Of a stretch of 64,000 bases of DNA, positions 62,120 through 64,000 are shown piece by piece; within the stretch, counting starts at the first letter, position 1; every line of letters starts with the position of its first letter. The notes below the pieces were generated by a model that ran no database searches, had not been told where the DNA came from, and saw only the letters and a list, made by a program, of their open reading frames with translations. Position numbers and translations under genes: made by a program. Source of the stretch: Pedobacter jeongneungensis (GTDB lineage: Bacteria > Bacteroidota > Bacteroidia > Sphingobacteriales > Sphingobacteriaceae); NCBI RefSeq assembly GCF_000633455.1, contig NZ_AYMG01000028.1, positions 186,001 to 250,000 of the forward strand. The letters are read 5' to 3'.

Positions 62120-64000
62120 TTATTTTGCAATAATGCTAATTGCATAACCACCGCCAGGTGCACAATATTGCGTCAATTTCGTTTTACTGGTTACTTCCAT
62201 TTTGCGAATGGTATAGGCTTTCGGGTTGGTTTCATAATTGGCATCCTTTGCATCAGCATAAATGGTTGCTGTATATTTTTTACCAGGATCCAGAAAACTG
62301 AAGTCGATTTTGGAAGTACGGGCTTCCTCATCATTGGTGCGACCTACATACCAATTGTTTTTTCCTTTAGCTTTACGTGCAAAAGTGATGTAATCGCCAG
62401 GTTCTGCTTCTAAAACTTTAGTATCGTCCCAATCTACTGCCACATCTTTAATAAACTGGAAGGCATCCATATACTTGTTATAAGTTTCTGGTAAATCGGC
62501 AGCCATTTGCAGTGGACTGTACATCGTAACATAAAGTGCCAGTTGACGTGCTAAAGTACTGTGTACAAAAGAGGTATTTTCAGGATTATAAGCACTTACC
62601 CTGGTTTCGAAAATACCAGGGGTATAGTCCATCGGTCCGCCGATTAAACGGGTAAATGGCAAAATAGTGGTATGATCGGCATTATTACCGCCAAACGCTT
62701 CATACTCGGTTCCCCTTGCCGATTCGTTTCCAATCAAATTCGGATAAGTACGCGCTAAACCTGTCGGGCGAACCGCCTCATGTGCATTCACCATAATTTT
62801 ATATTCTGCTGCTTTTTGGATCGCATACAAATAATGGTTGTTTAACCACTGGCCATAGTGGTGCTCTCCCCTTGGGATCATATTACCTACGTAACCACTT
62901 TTAACTGCATCGTAACCATTGGCTTTCATAAATTTGTAAGCCGTATCTAAATGGCGCTCATAATTACGTACCGACGAAGAAGTTTCGTGGTGCATAATCA
63001 TTTTAATGCCCTTACTTGCCGCATAACGGTGCAGTTCTTTTACATCAAAATCAGGGTAAGGGGTTACAAAATCAAACACATAATCTTTTGTTTTACCAAA
63101 CCAATCTTCCCAACCTTCATTCCAGCCCTCAACCAAAACAGCATCTAAACCATTTTTAGCTGCAAAATCGATGTATTCTTTTACGTGAGCCGTATTTGCA
63201 GCATGTTTTCCATTGGGTTTCGTTTTGGCATAATCGGTTACGCCCAATTGTACACTGGTTAAATCGTTATAGGCCCAGGTGCTTTTTCCGGTGATCATTT
63301 CCCACCAAACACCAACATACTTGGTTGGTTTTATCCACGATACATCTTTGAATTTTGTAGGTTCGTTGAGGTTATAAGTAAGCTTTGAAGTTAAAATATC
63401 GCCAGCTTTATCGCTTACAATAATAGTACGCCATGGCGATAAACAAGGTGCCTGCATGTAACCTTTATCGCCAACGGCATCAGGTGTTAACCACGACTCT
63501 AAAACCATGTTTTTGTCATCGAGATTTAACGACATTAAAGAATAATTGATCAATGCAGCTTCGTGGATGTTGATGTACAAACCATCTTTACTCTTCATCA
63601 TCAAAGGTGTTTGCAATCCTGTTGGTGAAAAAGTAGTTTGCGATGCATTTGGTGTTACCGCAGCTTTCATTTTACCACGAACTTCTGATAAATTTGATGT
63701 TACCGTACTGTATTCCTGCGTATCATAATCGCCCGGAAGCCAGAATGCTTTATGATCGCCAGCCAATGCAAACTGGGTTTTTTCTTCTTTAATGACGAAA
63801 TAATCTAAGTTTTTTTGTTCCGGGACTTCATACCTGAATCCCAAACCGTCGTTAAACAAACGCAAACGCACAATAATATAACGGTTAGTTTCTTTTTGCG
63901 TTAAGGTTACCGCCAGTTCATTATAATGGTTTACGATTTCTTTAACCTCGCCCCAAACAGGTTTCCAGGTTTCGTTAAAAGTGCTGGTTTTGGTATCGGT
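62120..64000 (-). CDS. GH97 alpha-glucosidase (SusB-type), 5' end missing
   Basis: The frame is open to the right edge (at least 626 residues). It shows the GH97 barrel: VLVEGWNEGWEDW, HHETSSSVRNYE, GYDAVKSGYVGNM, NAHEAVRPTG and NESARGTEYEAF. Taking the glutamates of HHE, NAHE and GTE, the spacings are 69 and 24 residues, which equal those of Glu439, Glu508 and Glu532 in Bacteroides SusB as I remember them. That supports the inverting alpha-glucosidase subgroup rather than the retaining alpha-galactosidase one. It probably acts in the periplasm on alpha-glucans. Its upstream neighbours are outside the window. Confidence 0.9.
   Translation of the reverse strand, partial: TDTKTSTFNETWKPVWGEVKEIVNHYNELAVTLTQKETNRYIIVRLRLFNDGLGFRYEVPEQKNLDYFVIKEEKTQFALAGDHKAFWLPGDYDTQEYSTVTSNLSEVRGKMKAAVTPNASQTTFSPTGLQTPLMMKSKDGLYINIHEAALINYSLMSLNLDDKNMVLESWLTPDAVGDKGYMQAPCLSPWRTIIVSDKAGDILTSKLTYNLNEPTKFKDVSWIKPTKYVGVWWEMITGKSTWAYNDLTSVQLGVTDYAKTKPNGKHAANTAHVKEYIDFAAKNGLDAVLVEGWNEGWEDWFGKTKDYVFDFVTPYPDFDVKELHRYAASKGIKMIMHHETSSSVRNYERHLDTAYKFMKANGYDAVKSGYVGNMIPRGEHHYGQWLNNHYLYAIQKAAEYKIMVNAHEAVRPTGLARTYPNLIGNESARGTEYEAFGGNNADHTTILPFTRLIGGPMDYTPGIFETRVSAYNPENTSFVHSTLARQLALYVTMYSPLQMAADLPETYNKYMDAFQFIKDVAVDWDDTKVLEAEPGDYITFARKAKGKNNWYVGRTNDEEARTSKIDFSFLDPGKKYTATIYADAKDANYETNPKAYTIRKMEVTSKTKLTQYCAPGGGYAISIIAK

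Overview
The window is a stretch of chromosome from a member of the Bacteroidota, most likely Sphingobacteriaceae and close to Pedobacter. The support is SusC/SusD pairs, GH97/GH29/GH3 glycosidases, DUF4293 and DUF5683 proteins, BshC, a large Bacteroidota-type signal peptidase I, almost no Shine-Dalgarno sequences, and promoters of the TTTG-N19-TAnnTTTG type. Nearly all genes lie on the minus strand. I saw no rRNA, tRNA, CRISPR array, insertion sequence or phage gene.

Layout. 1-6.4 kb: a truncated VWA-domain membrane protein, an L,D-transpeptidase, fabG, and the two agmatine-to-putrescine enzymes (agmatine deiminase and N-carbamoylputrescine amidase) with a repeat-flanked four-helix-bundle gene between them. 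6.8-18.5 kb: a flotillin, a CWC-type cysteine-rich protein, class Ia ribonucleotide reductase (nrdB-nrdA), RlpA-like and MsrB secreted proteins, sucD, a secreted cupin and RlmF. 18.6-28 kb: a DctA-type transporter, isoaspartyl peptidase, an ABC exporter, TruA, two tandem DUF4293 genes, an Ldh-type dehydrogenase and BshC. 28.3-32.3 kb: a GH29 fucosidase and a DEAD-box helicase.

The most interesting part is 33-52 kb, where two SusCD loci sit back to back. The first runs ROK regulator, SusC, SusD, GH29, GH3 (with PA14) and looks like a glycan utilization locus for fucosylated beta-glycosides. The second runs SusC, SusD, a redoxin, a cytochrome c fused to a PHM-like copper monooxygenase with all six copper ligands, and then a PNGase F-like lipoprotein. 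PHM and PNGase F share a fold, so this locus carries two members of that superfamily behind one SusCD pair and no glycoside hydrolase. This is the best candidate for an undescribed system. In both loci a terminator-like hairpin lies exactly between susD and the downstream enzymes.

52.5-57.1 kb is a housekeeping operon, parA-parB-DUF5683-dapB-lepB. 57.3-64 kb holds an FMN reductase, a 1.1-kb array of about 300-bp tandem repeats, a sensor histidine kinase, an acyl-CoA thioesterase and the C-terminal part of a SusB-type GH97.

Intergenic DNA is unusually rich in several families of short repeats and palindromes. One family supplies or abuts the stop codons of four genes. Another may supply the 5' end of the four-helix-bundle gene, which has no ATG where the family normally starts.
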